Shown one piece after another: positions 1-9,040 of a DNA stretch of 64,000 nt. Position numbers and translations under genes: made by a program. The stretch spans positions 1 to 64,000 of the forward strand of contig JAUXUN010000079.1 of assembly GCA_030680855.1 (NCBI GenBank). Direction: 5' to 3'. Below the pieces are notes generated by a model that did not search any database, was not told the DNA's origin, and was given only the letters and a program-made list of their open reading frames with translations. Every line of letters begins with the position of its first letter. Positions within the stretch are counted from its first letter, which is position 1. Origin of the DNA: Aestuariivirga sp. (GTDB taxonomy: Bacteria > Pseudomonadota > Alphaproteobacteria > Rhizobiales > Aestuariivirgaceae).

Positions 1-139
1 AAAGCTGAAAGCCCGGCTCCGCGCAACGGCCGCAAGAACCATCGGCGATCTTTGGAAAGCCATCGGCAACATCTGCGCTCTCTTCACGCCAGACGAAAGC
101 TCAAACTACTTCTCTGCAGCAGGGTATGGACTCAAATGA
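1..139 (+). pseudogene. IS630-family transposase, C-terminal end (truncated by the window)
   Basis: Reading from base 2, the first 46 codons give KLKARLRATAARTIGDLWKA followed by a stretch ending FSAAGYGLK and a TGA at 137-139. This is the typical C-terminus of IS630/DDE transposases (alternating basic residues, then LW.AI..L..LF...E..NYF..AGY). The N-terminal and catalytic part lie left of the window, so it cannot be said whether the gene is intact. No clear terminal inverted repeat was recognised directly downstream, so the right end of the insertion sequence is not defined. Confidence 0.75.
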
Positions 140-544
140 AAGTGCGACGCTCTAATGAAACATACTGAACGTTGTTGGCCTGCCGTCGATTTCCTGGATG
201 CTGAGCTAAGGTCGTTATATCGCAAGCTCTCCGTCTCAACGCAAAGATGAAGCCATTTTGTTGGGAACTATTCACTGTGCTTCACGCAACGCGCCGATTC
301 TTACTGCACACGTCGCGCGCACAGCGACCCCTAACTCATTGATATCCATGTATTATCATCCCCATCCATCACTGGCTAAGTCTGAGCGAGCGAGGGGATT
401 CGAGACCTCGACCCCGATTTTTGCAAGGTATCATTGGATAAACACGGTTACAGCCCAGAACCTGACGAGAACACATTATCCGGACATAACCCGGACGGGG
501 CAGAATCCGTCGAACGATTTCTAAATCTAACCCATTGAAATCAT
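140..544. other. Intergenic stretch without a supported gene
   Basis: About 400 bases lie between the transposase stop and tRNA-Arg. An open frame at 258-524 has no recognisable motif, no good ribosome binding site and residue usage unlike a real protein. The region may include the IS end and insertion-site debris, but I see no inverted repeat that proves this. Confidence 0.4.
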
Positions 545-621
545 TGGCGCACCCGACAGGATTCGAACCTGTGACCTCTGCCTTCGGAGGGCAGCGCTCT
601 ATCCATCTGAGCTACGGGTGC
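545..621 (-). tRNA. tRNA-Arg (anticodon CCG)
   Basis: The reverse complement folds as a complete cloverleaf. Acceptor GCACCCG (615-621) pairs with CGGGTGC, followed by G73 and an encoded CCA (545-547). The anticodon stem CTGCC/GGCAG encloses loop CTCCGAA, so the anticodon is CCG, reading CGG (Arg). The T-arm contains TTCGAAT. Confidence 0.95.
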
Positions 622-732
622 TTTGGCCGTTAACGGGCCAGCTATAGCCCAGGCCTGCTGCGTTTCGCAATGGCAGGGTTTTTGCGGCGGGAATCCTGCA
701 GTGTCCCATGCCGGGACGTTAAGGATGTTTCC

Positions 733-1807
733 ATGCCTGTTAGCCACTCCCGTATCAGTTGGGTCGATTATGCCAAGGGAATCTGCATTGTTCTGGTTGT
801 CATGATGCATTCCACCCTGGGGGGTGGAAAACGCCGTCGGCGGGCTGTCCTGGCTGCATGACTTTATCGGCTGGGCCAAGCCCTTCCGCATGCCGGATTT
901 CTTCCTGATTTCCGGCCTGTTTCTGGCGTCGCGCATTAACCGGCCATGGCGTGAATACTTCGACAGCAAGGTTTTGCATTTTGCCTATTTCTACATCCTG
1001 TGGATGAGCATCCAGTTCGCCATCAAGGGCTATGGCCTGTACCAGGCGAACGGGGCCGCGGGATTGCTCCTTGATTATGCCCTGGGCTTTGTGGAGCCTT
1101 TCGGAACCCTGTGGTTCATCTACATGCTGGCGGTGTTCTTCGTGATGGTGAAGCTCACGCGCCGTGTGCCGCCGCTTTATGTGTTTCTGGTGGGCGCCCT
1201 TCTCGAAATGGCCCCTATCGAAACGGGCCACATGGTGATCGACGAATTCGCTTCGCGCTTTGTTTATTTCTTCGTGGGCTATTGGCTCGCGGGCCATGTG
1301 TTCAAATTCGCCGAGGGGGTTAACTTCAAGTCGGTTCCCGTCACCGTCTCGGGGCTCTTCATCTGGGCGGTGGGCAATACCATCATGGTGCGCACCGGCC
1401 TGGCTGAAGTGCCGGGCCTGGGGCTGGCACTTGGTTTCGTGGGCGCTGCCGCGGTGATTTCGATGGGCGTGCTGCTCTCCAAAACAAAGCTGGCTGCGCC
1501 CTTGCGTTATATCGGTGAAAACTACATCGTCATTTACCTCGCCTTCTTCCTGTTCATGGCGGCGGCGCGTAGCGTGCTGCTCAAATACAATGTGGTGGCC
1601 GATCTCGGCAGCGTGGCGCTGCTGACAACTGCTGCCGGGGTAGTGGGGCCCATCCTTTTGTTCTGGGCCACGCGGCACACAAAGTTATCCCTGCTTTTCC
1701 GCAGGCCTCAATGGGCAAGACTGGCATCGCGGCCTGCCCAATGGCATAGTGACGGCCATGTCACATTCAACCAGCCTGAAGCCCGGGGACCATCTCTATC
1801 TCGTTGA
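733..1807 (+). pseudogene. Acyltransferase-3 family membrane protein, frameshifted
   Basis: The N-terminal part (733-818) reads MPVSHSRISWVDYAKGICIV and continues to VMMHSTLG, the classic start of acyltransferase-3 membrane proteins (OpgC/OafA type; catalytic His in the first membrane segment). The frame then runs out, and the rest of the family sequence (VENAVGGLSWLHDFIGWAKP, ISGLF, many hydrophobic segments) continues one base later up to the stop at 1807. The shift lies in a run of six G at 819-824; five G would restore one frame of about 357 codons. It could be a true pseudogene, a phase-variable gene or a sequencing error. Such enzymes transfer acyl groups to glycans or glycerol compounds at the inner membrane; the substrate here is unknown. 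The 3' end overlaps polA by about 50 bases. Confidence 0.8.
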
Positions 1808-4800
1808 TGGCTCCGGCTATATTTTCCGCGCCTACCACGCGCTTCCGCCCTTAACCCGCAAGAGCGACGGGTTGCCGGTTGGCGCCGTGCAGGGCTTTTG
1901 CAATATGCTCTGGAAGCTGCTCAAGGAAACGCGGGCCAACGAAAAGCCCACGCATCTTGCGGTGATTTTCGACGAATCCTCGAAGACCTTCCGCAATGAT
2001 ATTTATCCGGAATACAAGGCGCACCGGCCGGAGGTTCCCGCTGACCTCCGCCCGCAGTTCGGCCTTATTAGGCAGGCCACACGGGCCTTCAATGTGGCGA
2101 GTGTCGAGCAGGCCAATTATGAGGCGGATGATCTGATCGCCACCTATGCGCGCCAAGCGGTTGAGGCAGGGGCCACCTGCCGCATCGTGTCGTCGGACAA
2201 GGATTTGATGCAGCTGGTGCGCAAAGGCGTCACGCTTCTCGATACGATGAAGGACCGGGAGCTTGGCGAAGAGGCGGTTCTGGAAAAATTCGGGGTGAAA
2301 CCCGATCGCGTCATAGATGTTCAAGCTCTGATGGGCGACAGTATTGACAACGTTCCAGGTGTACCCGGAATTGGAGAAAAATCAGCATCACTAATCATAA
2401 ACGAATTAGGCTCTCTTGATGCCTTGCTGGCGGATACTTCACATGTCGCCAAAATTCGGTTGACGCTTGAAAAAACACTGAAAAAGGTTGTCTCGGAAAT
2501 AGACGAGTTCGCGGGAGAATCTGTAAAGCTCGGATCGGGCACACAAATTGCAAAAATACTAATCAGCAAGTGCAAACTAAATGTTGAAAAAGTTGATAAG
2601 AAAGGCGAGCCAACAGCAGACACTGGATTAGTTGAAGAAGCCGCGGCCAAGGGCAACAAGTTTTGCCAAGATATTCTTAGGGCGCGGGGAATTCAGAAGA
2701 TGCTGACTTCTCAACTAGAACAAATAGTACAACAAATAGAATTGGCTCGCATTTCAAAGAAACTTGTTACACTTGAAGATAAAGTTCCAGTTGAACATGA
2801 TGTTGGTTCCTTCGCCGTGGACACGCCGAAAGCTTCCGATCTCATTGGGTTTCTCAAGGCGCTAGAATTCACTGCTACCACAAAAAGAATTGCAGGTGAT
2901 CTTGAGGCAAATGTAGCTGCTGTTGAACCTGTGGCGATTGAAATCAAATATTGGCCGCCGGAGGGCGGAGAGACTCCTCCCACTCCTCATCATGACCGGG
3001 CTTCGACCCGGTCATCTTCTCCAAGCGAAGTGCCAGACGGAGATGCCCGCGTCGAGCGCGGGCATGATGAGAAGAAGATGGTTGAAGCGGACGAGGACTT
3101 CGAGAAGGCCCTTCTCGCCATTCCCTTTGTGCATGCCAATTATGAGACCGTCAGTACCCTGAAGGAGCTGGACCGCTGGATTGCCGAGGCGACGGAGCTT
3201 GGGGCCGTTGCCGTCGATACAGAAACGGATTCGCTGGATTCCATGCAGGCAGGGCTTGTCGGCGTTTCGCTGTCAACGACGCCCGGCAAGGCCTGCTATA
3301 TTCCGCTGGCTCATGTGGCGGAAGGCGGCGGGCTGTTTGGCTCGGAAAAAATCGCAGGGCAGATCCCATTGCAAGAAGCCATTGCGCATTTGAAGCCCCT
3401 GCTCGAAAATCCCGGTGTCCTGAAAATCGGCCAGAACCTGAAATATGACCTGCAAGTCTTGCGGCGCTACGGCACGGACATCCACCCTATCGATGACACC
3501 ATGCTGCTTTCCTACGCCATCGAGTCGGGTGAGAACGGCCATGGCATGGATGAAATGTCGCTGAAGCATTTGGGCCACAAGCCCATCAGCTTCAAGGAGG
3601 TGGCAGGCTCCGGCAAATCAGCGATTTCGTTTGCGCAGGTGCCGCTTGACCGGGCCACGGCCTATGCGGCGGAAGATGCGGATGTGACGCTGCGCCTGTG
3701 GAAACTGCTGAAGCCGCGCTTGCTCAGGAAACGCAAGGTTACGGTTTATGAAACGCTGGAGCGGCCGCTCATTCCGGTTCTTGAAGCTATGGAGCATGAG
3801 GGCATTCTGGTGGACCGCTCCGTGCTGGCCAAGCTTTCCAACGAGTTTGCCAATGGCCAGGGCAAGATCGAGGCGCAGATTCATGAGCTCGTCGGCGAGC
3901 GCTTCAACATCGGCTCGCCCAAGCAGTTGGGCGATATCCTGTTTGGCAAGATGGCCCTGCCCGGCGGGCGCAAAACAGCGACGGGGGCGTGGAGCACGGA
4001 TTCCGATGCGCTGGAAGATCTGGCGGCGCAGGGCATTGATCTGGCGCGGCGCGTGGTGGATTGGCGGCAGCTTGCCAAGCTACGCTCCACCTATACGGAT
4101 GCGCTTCCCAATTTCATCAATCCCACCACGGGCCGGGTGCACACGAGCTATGCCATGGCCGCCACCTCCACGGGCCGGTTGTCGTCGTCCGATCCCAATT
4201 TGCAGAACATTCCGGTGCGCACCGAGGAAGGCCGCCGCATTCGCACCGCTTTCATCGCACCTCCCGGCACCAAGCTGATCAGCGCCGACTACAGCCAGAT
4301 CGAGCTTCGCGTGCTGGCCCATGTGGCTGATATTCCGCAGCTCAAGAAAGCCTTTGCCGATGGCCTTGATATTCATGCGATGACGGCGAGTGAAATGTTT
4401 GGCGTGCCGATCAAGGGCATGGACAGCGCGGTACGCAGGCGGGCCAAGGCCATCAACTTCGGGATTATCTATGGCATCTCGGCCTTTGGCCTTGCCAACC
4501 AATTGTCAATCAGCCGAGAGGAAGCGGGCGATTATATCAAGACCTATTTCAACCGTTTCCCCGGCATCAAGACTTACATCGACGAGACCAAGAAATTTGC
4601 CCGCGACAAGGGCTATGTGGAAACCATCTTCGGCAGGCGCTGCCATTTCGCCCGGATCAATTCGCCCAATGCCTCGGAGCGCGCCTTCATGGAGCGGGCC
4701 GCGATCAACGCGCCCATTCAAGGTGCTGCTGCCGACGTCATCCGCCGCGCCATGATCCGCATGCAGGAGGCTCTTGATTCCGCAAAGCTTTCGGCAAAGA

Positions 4801-4973
4801 TGCTGCTGCAGGTGCATGACGAATTGATCTTCGAAACCCGCGATGAAGAAATCGAGGTGACGATGAAGGTGGTGAAGCATGTCATGGAAAAGGCGCCTGA
4901 GCCTGCGTTGAAGCTCACCGTGCCGCTGCAGGTCGATGCCCGGGCCGCGATGAACTGGGATGAGGCCCATTGA
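1758..4973 (+). CDS. polA: DNA polymerase I
   Basis: Fills Okazaki gaps and acts in excision repair. All three domains are present. The 5'-3' nuclease covers roughly residues 1-300 (YEADDLIATYA, SSDKDLMQLV, GDSIDNVPGVPGIGEKSA). The proofreading exonuclease, roughly 455-640, keeps its acidic residues (AVDTETDSLD, QNLKYDLQVL, YAAEDADVTLRL). The polymerase has motif A DYSQIELRVLAH, motif B RRRAKAINFGIIYG and motif C LLQVHDELIFE. At 1071 residues it is much longer than E. coli Pol I (928). Two extra pieces explain this: about 90-100 residues near 231-328, inside visibly AT-richer DNA (about 2320-2930), and a palindromic repeat encoding about residues 403-439. ATG at 1758 is preferred; GTG at 1749 is a three-codon alternative. 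Confidence 0.97.
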   Translation: MSHSTSLKPGDHLYLVDGSGYIFRAYHALPPLTRKSDGLPVGAVQGFCNMLWKLLKETRANEKPTHLAVIFDESSKTFRNDIYPEYKAHRPEVPADLRPQFGLIRQATRAFNVASVEQANYEADDLIATYARQAVEAGATCRIVSSDKDLMQLVRKGVTLLDTMKDRELGEEAVLEKFGVKPDRVIDVQALMGDSIDNVPGVPGIGEKSASLIINELGSLDALLADTSHVAKIRLTLEKTLKKVVSEIDEFAGESVKLGSGTQIAKILISKCKLNVEKVDKKGEPTADTGLVEEAAAKGNKFCQDILRARGIQKMLTSQLEQIVQQIELARISKKLVTLEDKVPVEHDVGSFAVDTPKASDLIGFLKALEFTATTKRIAGDLEANVAAVEPVAIEIKYWPPEGGETPPTPHHDRASTRSSSPSEVPDGDARVERGHDEKKMVEADEDFEKALLAIPFVHANYETVSTLKELDRWIAEATELGAVAVDTETDSLDSMQAGLVGVSLSTTPGKACYIPLAHVAEGGGLFGSEKIAGQIPLQEAIAHLKPLLENPGVLKIGQNLKYDLQVLRRYGTDIHPIDDTMLLSYAIESGENGHGMDEMSLKHLGHKPISFKEVAGSGKSAISFAQVPLDRATAYAAEDADVTLRLWKLLKPRLLRKRKVTVYETLERPLIPVLEAMEHEGILVDRSVLAKLSNEFANGQGKIEAQIHELVGERFNIGSPKQLGDILFGKMALPGGRKTATGAWSTDSDALEDLAAQGIDLARRVVDWRQLAKLRSTYTDALPNFINPTTGRVHTSYAMAATSTGRLSSSDPNLQNIPVRTEEGRRIRTAFIAPPGTKLISADYSQIELRVLAHVADIPQLKKAFADGLDIHAMTASEMFGVPIKGMDSAVRRRAKAINFGIIYGISAFGLANQLSISREEAGDYIKTYFNRFPGIKTYIDETKKFARDKGYVETIFGRRCHFARINSPNASERAFMERAAINAPIQGAAADVIRRAMIRMQEALDSAKLSAKMLLQVHDELIFETRDEEIEVTMKVVKHVMEKAPEPALKLTVPLQVDARAAMNWDEAH
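2968..3075 (+). repeat. Palindromic repeat element inserted in frame within polA
   Basis: Two strong hairpins lie in the coding sequence. ATGACCGGG/CCCGGTCAT is at 2992-3000 and 3007-3015, and ATGCCCGCG/CGCGGGCAT at 3043-3051 and 3057-3065, with CTTCTCC/GAGAAG-type flanks. The element keeps the polA frame open and encodes a low-complexity Pro/Ser/Asp/Arg-rich linker between the 5' nuclease and proofreading domains. It resembles the mobile palindromic units that occur many times in alphaproteobacterial genomes, usually between genes. Confidence 0.7.
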
Positions 4974-5428
4974 GTACTGAATTTGTCATCCGCCGGGCTG
5001 CGCGCGAAGATGTTGCCGCCATTCTCGCCCTGCTGGCGGACGATGATCTGCGCAAGCTTAAAGACGCCAGCGTGACGCCCCGGCAATTCGCCGCCTTTGA
5101 CGGGATCGACAGGGACAGCAATCAGCTGCTCGCGGTTGCCCAACTCGCCGATGAGACGGTCGGCTGCCTGCAGCTCACATTCATTCCCGGCCTTTCGCGC
5201 GACGGAATGGAACGCTGCCAGATCGAAGGTGTGCGCATTGCGCGCCATCTGCGGGGCAAGAGCTTTGGCAAGCAGATGTTGCGGTGGGCAATCGCCACCT
5301 GCCGTGACCGGGGCTGCGGGCTGGTTCAACTCTTCATGGACAAGAAGCGGCTTGACGCCCGGCGATTTTATGAGTCACTTGGCTTCAAGGCCAACCATCA
5401 GGGTTTCAGGCTCTATCTCCAGGATTAG
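4970..5428 (+). CDS. GNAT-family N-acetyltransferase
   Basis: A 152-residue protein of the usual single-domain GNAT length. It starts at TTG 4970, whose bases overlap the polA stop (TTGA), so it is probably translationally coupled to polA. The acetyl-CoA binding motif A is visible as VRIARHLRGKSFGKQMLRWA (R/Q-x-x-G-x-G/A type) followed by an L..D..R..ArrFYESLGF motif B typical of the fold. The N-terminus (FVIRRAAREDVAAILALLAD) is also standard. The acceptor substrate cannot be told; small-molecule or protein N-acetylation are both possible. It may be cotranscribed with the MarR-type gene 8 bases downstream. Confidence 0.85.
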   Translation: MSTEFVIRRAAREDVAAILALLADDDLRKLKDASVTPRQFAAFDGIDRDSNQLLAVAQLADETVGCLQLTFIPGLSRDGMERCQIEGVRIARHLRGKSFGKQMLRWAIATCRDRGCGLVQLFMDKKRLDARRFYESLGFKANHQGFRLYLQD

Positions 5429-5436
5429 GCAAGCGC

Positions 5437-6009
5437 ATGGCAAAGGAGAAAACCGAGACAGCCGAAATCCTGGCCCCGCTTGAACGGCTGGCCAGGCTCA
5501 TGCGGGCGGGCGAACACGAGGGCGGCCTGAACCCGGCGCAGTGGGAGGCGCTGCGCTATCTTTCGCGGGCCAACCGTTTTTCCAATTCACCCATTGGGCT
5601 GACGCGCTTTCTCGGTTCCACCAAGGGCACGGTTTCGCAAACCATCAAGGCGCTGGAGCGCAAGGGTTTCATCGCCAAGGGCCCACGCGAAAATGAAGGA
5701 CGCTCGATCAATCTCAGCCTGACGCCCAAGGGCAGCGCGGCACTAAAAAATGATCCGCTGGCGGAATTTTCCAAGTCTCTGGATGACCTGAGTGGAAAAA
5801 AAAGGCGGCGGCTGGCGAAAGGCCTCGCCGACCTGCTTGAAACAGACTTGAAGCGCCGCGAGCAACCCAGCTTTGGCACCTGCCCCACCTGCCGCCATTT
5901 CCGCGAAAAAGGCCGCGAGACTGATGGCGGTGGCCCGCACAGTTGCACATTGTTTAATGTGAGTTTGTCGCAGGCGGATATCCAGTTGATCTGCGTTGAG
6001 CACTGTTGA
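5437..6009 (+). CDS. MarR-family regulator with C-terminal cysteine cluster
   Basis: A 190-residue winged-helix protein. The MarR core (about residues 10-115) has a recognition region FLGSTKGTVSQTIKALERKG and the wing PRENEGRSINLSLTPKG. The last 50 residues are not part of the common MarR fold and carry a conserved-looking set of cysteines and histidines: CPTCRHF near residue 146, HSCTLF near 169 and a terminal CVEHC. This arrangement suggests a bound metal or a redox-sensitive cluster. It starts 8 bases after the GNAT gene and is likely its operon partner. Target genes are unknown. Related MarR proteins with such cysteine tails occur in alphaproteobacteria, but I know of no assigned ligand. 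Confidence 0.8.
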   Translation: MAKEKTETAEILAPLERLARLMRAGEHEGGLNPAQWEALRYLSRANRFSNSPIGLTRFLGSTKGTVSQTIKALERKGFIAKGPRENEGRSINLSLTPKGSAALKNDPLAEFSKSLDDLSGKKRRRLAKGLADLLETDLKRREQPSFGTCPTCRHFREKGRETDGGGPHSCTLFNVSLSQADIQLICVEHC

Positions 6010-6012
6010 GAA

Positions 6013-6141
6013 GCCCTCATCCGCCCTTTCGGGCACCTTCTCCCATGGCCCAAGAGCCACGGGAGAAGGCGATAATCTCTGAAAGTTTTGCCTTCTCCCG
6101 TCCGCAGGATGGGAGAAGGTGGGCGAAGCCCGGATGAGGGC
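6013..6141. repeat. Intergenic palindromic repeat element
   Basis: The stretch begins with CCCTCATCCG (6014-6023) and ends with its reverse complement CGGATGAGGG (6131-6140). Inside are nested copies of CCTTCTCCC and GGGAGAAGG. This is the very common CCTTCTCCC/GGGAGAAGG palindromic repeat of Rhizobiales-type genomes. It sits between the convergent MarR and pckA genes and could serve as a bidirectional transcription barrier. Confidence 0.8.
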
Positions 6142-6147
6142 CCTGCC

Positions 6148-7749
6148 CTACTCCGCCGCCAGGGCCATTTGCGGGCTGGCATCCATGATGTCGGCTCCGA
6201 CGTGGTCCTTGAAGGTGTCGAAGTTCTTCACGAACATGGCGACGAGTTTCCGCGCCTGGGCGTCATAGGCTTTCTTGTCGGCCCAGGTGTCGCGCGGGTC
6301 GAGGATTTTCGCATCCACACCTTCTACTGCCGTTGGAACGGCAAAGCCGAAATGCGGATCGGTGCGGAAGTCCGCATCTTCAAGTTCACCGCTCATGGCG
6401 GCGGCAAGAAGCGCGCGGGTTGCCTTGATGGGCATGCGGCTGACAACGCCGTAGGCACCCCCGGTCCAGCCAGTGTTCACCAGCCAGCATGTGACATTGT
6501 GCGTGGCGATGAGCTCGCGGAGCAAATTGCCATATACGCTGGGATGGCGCGGAATGAACGGCGCGCCGAAGCAGGTGGAGAAGGTGGCCGTTGGTTCCAC
6601 CACGCCCTGCTCGGTTCCAGCCACCTTGGCAGTGTAACCGGAGAGATAGTGATACATGGCCTGTTGCGGCGTGAGTTTTGCCAAAGGCGGCAGTACGCCG
6701 AAGGCATCGGCGGTGAGCATCACGATGTTCGTTGGCACGCTGGCCTGGCCCGAGGGGCTGGCATTGGGGATGTAATCCAGCGGATAGGCGGCGCGGGTGT
6801 TTTCGGTGAGCGCATTGTCTGCCAGGTCAAGCTTGCGGGTTTTCGGGTCCATCACGACATTTTCAAGCACGGTGCCCCAGCGCTTCGTTGCCGCGAAAAT
6901 TTCGGGCTCGGCTTCGGCGGAAAGATTGATCACCTTGGCATAGCAGCCGCCTTCGAAATTGAAGACGCCCTTTTCCGACCAGCCGTGTTCGTCATCGCCG
7001 ATCAGCGTGCGCGCGGCATCGGCGGAAAGCGTAGTCTTGCCGGTGCCAGAAAGGCCGAAAAAAATTGTGGTGTCATTGGCAGCACCCGTGTTGGCCGAGC
7101 AATGCATGGGCATCACGCCTTTTTCGGGCAGCAGGTAATTCAAAACGGTGAAGACGGATTTCTTGATCTCGCCCGCATATTGCGTGCCGCCGACGAGCAC
7201 GAGGCCGTTGGTGAGATCAAAGGCAATCACCGTTTGCCCGCGGGTGCCGTGGCGCTGCGGGTCGGCCTTGAAGGACGGCAGGTCAATGATGGTGAGGCTG
7301 GGGGCGAAAGCCTTGCCGCTCTCAGGAGCGATCAGCAGATGCTGGATGAACAGGGCATGCCAGGCATTTTCGCAGATGACGCGGGTTGGCATTTCATGGA
7401 GCGGGTCGGCGCCGGCAATGAGATCCTGGATGAACAGGTTGCTGTTTCTGGCGTGGACGAGGAAATCCTGCTTGAGGGCCTGGAAATGGGCCCGGGTCAT
7501 GGGCCGGTTGTTGTCCCACCAGACGGTGTTTTCGGTTGCCGCGTCGCGGACGATGAATTTGTCCTGCGGGCTGCGGCCCGTGTGGCTGCCGGTGGTGACC
7601 ACGAGGCTGCCGCCTTCGGCCACCTGGGCTTCGCCCCGCATGATGGCGAATTCATAGAGTTCAGGGGTGCTGGCATTCCAGGACATGCCATCGGATGAAC
7701 CGAGGCCGAGGCTAAGGAGTTGGGAGCGGGTGGCGCTGTCTATCTGCAT
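6148..7749 (-). CDS. pckA: Phosphoenolpyruvate carboxykinase (ATP)
   Basis: Converts oxaloacetate and ATP to phosphoenolpyruvate, CO2 and ADP, the first step of gluconeogenesis from C4 acids. Family marks are the substrate-binding [14 protein letters not shown], the kinase-1a loop [13 protein letters not shown], the metal-binding [22 protein letters not shown] and the adenine-site region near IPNASPSG...[16 protein letters not shown]. Length 533 is normal. ATG at 7749 is chosen over 7755 because AGGGG (about 7757-7761) then sits 7 bases upstream, while for 7755 it would be almost adjacent. The upstream region is AT-rich and holds a 16-bp palindrome. The gene stands alone, facing the MarR gene. 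Confidence 0.97.
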   Translation of the reverse strand: MQIDSATRSQLLSLGLGSSDGMSWNASTPELYEFAIMRGEAQVAEGGSLVVTTGSHTGRSPQDKFIVRDAATENTVWWDNNRPMTRAHFQALKQDFLVHARNSNLFIQDLIAGADPLHEMPTRVICENAWHALFIQHLLIAPESGKAFAPSLTIIDLPSFKADPQRHGTRGQTVIAFDLTNGLVLVGGTQYAGEIKKSVFTVLNYLLPEKGVMPMHCSANTGAANDTTIFFGLSGTGKTTLSADAARTLIGDDEHGWSEKGVFNFEGGCYAKVINLSAEAEPEIFAATKRWGTVLENVVMDPKTRKLDLADNALTENTRAAYPLDYIPNASPSGQASVPTNIVMLTADAFGVLPPLAKLTPQQAMYHYLSGYTAKVAGTEQGVVEPTATFSTCFGAPFIPRHPSVYGNLLRELIATHNVTCWLVNTGWTGGAYGVVSRMPIKATRALLAAAMSGELEDADFRTDPHFGFAVPTAVEGVDAKILDPRDTWADKKAYDAQARKLVAMFVKNFDTFKDHVGADIMDASPQMALAAE

Positions 7750-7855
7750 GGTCATTCCCCTGAAGTGGATGACTCATCGCTAACAAAAAGCCGGAGCTTG
7801 ATCAAGAAAAATGATGTTTTATAGTCATTTATTTGCGGTATCGAAAAGCATTTAT

Positions 7856-7871
7856 TGATGTATTTACATCA
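7856..7871. promoter_or_regulatory. Palindrome upstream of pckA, possible operator
   Basis: TGATGTATTTACATCA has 7-bp arms and a 2-bp centre. It lies about 107 bases before the pckA start in AT-rich DNA that also holds the palindrome CTTGATCAAG near 7797-7806. Control of pckA by transcription factors is known in rhizobia; which regulator would bind here is not evident. Confidence 0.35.
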
Positions 7872-7957
7872 TTCATTAACGGAACTTGAGTGTTCCCTGC
7901 TTCCTCGCCTGGTATCAAGCTTTTGAAAGATTGCGTTATTCCCCCTGACGGGGCGCT

Positions 7958-9028
7958 TCAGCGCACCCGCAGCCCATTGTTTTCATCGAACACAAACAGG
8001 CGGTCGCTGCTGAACGCCACGCCTGCCTTTTCGCCGAGCCTGGCGGTGAAATCCTTGGGGGCTTTCACCGTGAGCATGTCGCTTCCCGACTTCAAGGTCA
8101 CCAGCGTGTGGTCGCCGATCAGTTCGGTGGCATAGATTTCGCCTTTGATCCCGCCCTTCTCAGGCGCCACCACGCTGCAGTCCTCCGGCCGTACGCCCAA
8201 TACGGCCCTGGCAATCCTGCCGTTCACTGGGGTTGGGATTTTGGCGCCATTGTTCACGAAATTCTTTCCCTCAAGGGCGCCCTGCACCACGTTCATGGGC
8301 GGCGAGCCGATGAACTGGGCCACGAAGAGATTGGCCGGGTTGTTGTAGATTTCGGCAGGCGTTGCGAGTTGCTGCAGCACACCCCTTTCGAGAATGGCAA
8401 CGCGGCGGGCCAGCGTCATAGCCTCGATCTGGTCGTGGGTCACGTAAATCGTGGTGATGCCGAAACTTTCCTGCATATGCTTCAGCTCGGCGCGCATGTG
8501 GCCGCGCAGCTTGGCATCAAGGTTCGAGAGCGGCTCGTCCATCAGAAAAACCGAGGGGCGGCGGATAATGGCACGGGCCAGCGCCACGCGCTGCTTCTGG
8601 CCGCCCGAGAGTTCGCGGGGGTAGCGGTGCAGCAACTCGCCAAGCTGCACCTGGGCCGCGGCGTCGCGGATCTGCACCTCCTGCTCGGCCTGAGGAACCT
8701 TGCGCACCTTCAAGGGGAAGCCGATGTTTTCGGCCACGGTCTTATGCGGATAAAGTGCATAGGACTGGAACACCATGGAGATATCGCGGTATTTCGGCAG
8801 GATATCGGACACATCCCTATCGCCGATCAGGACGCGGCCCGCCGTTGCGGTCTCAAGGCCGCAGAGGATGCGCAGCGCCGTTGTTTTGCCGGAACCCGAG
8901 GCGCCCAAGAGAACCAGGAATTCGCCGGGCTCGACCTGCAAATTCAGCTCCTCCAGCACGCGCACGGGGCCGAAGGATTTCTGTATTTTGTCGAAGGAAA
9001 CCGGAACCCCGGCCTTGCCGCTTGCCAT
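7958..9028 (-). CDS. Carbohydrate ABC transporter ATP-binding protein (UgpC/MsmK type)
   Basis: ATPase of the importer encoded at 7958-12868. Walker A is GASGSGKTT, the Q-loop follows in VFQSYALYPHKTV, the signature is LSGGQKQRVALARAI, Walker B VFLMDEPLSNLD, and the H-loop YVTHDQIEAMTLA. After about residue 235 comes the TOBE/OB regulatory region typical of sugar-importer ATPases (NPANLFVAQFIGSPPMN, GVRPEDC). The 356-residue length fits the family. GAGAGAAG lies a few bases before the ATG. It is last in the operon, 12 bases after the inner permease gene. Confidence 0.93.
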   Translation of the reverse strand: MASGKAGVPVSFDKIQKSFGPVRVLEELNLQVEPGEFLVLLGASGSGKTTALRILCGLETATAGRVLIGDRDVSDILPKYRDISMVFQSYALYPHKTVAENIGFPLKVRKVPQAEQEVQIRDAAAQVQLGELLHRYPRELSGGQKQRVALARAIIRRPSVFLMDEPLSNLDAKLRGHMRAELKHMQESFGITTIYVTHDQIEAMTLARRVAILERGVLQQLATPAEIYNNPANLFVAQFIGSPPMNVVQGALEGKNFVNNGAKIPTPVNGRIARAVLGVRPEDCSVVAPEKGGIKGEIYATELIGDHTLVTLKSGSDMLTVKAPKDFTARLGEKAGVAFSSDRLFVFDENNGLRVR

Positions 9029-9040
9029 CTTGACTTCTCT

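Noticed and set aside
258-524. 88-codon open frame between transposase and tRNA-Arg
   Set aside because: No ribosome site, no motif, unusual residue make-up; probably chance.
541-969. 142-codon minus-strand frame over tRNA-Arg
   Set aside because: Its end is the translated tRNA (RFESCRVRQ), a known annotation artefact.
6088-7698. Long open frame on the plus strand opposite pckA
   Set aside because: Exact antisense of a clear pckA gene; GC-rich codon use of pckA creates the open antisense frame.
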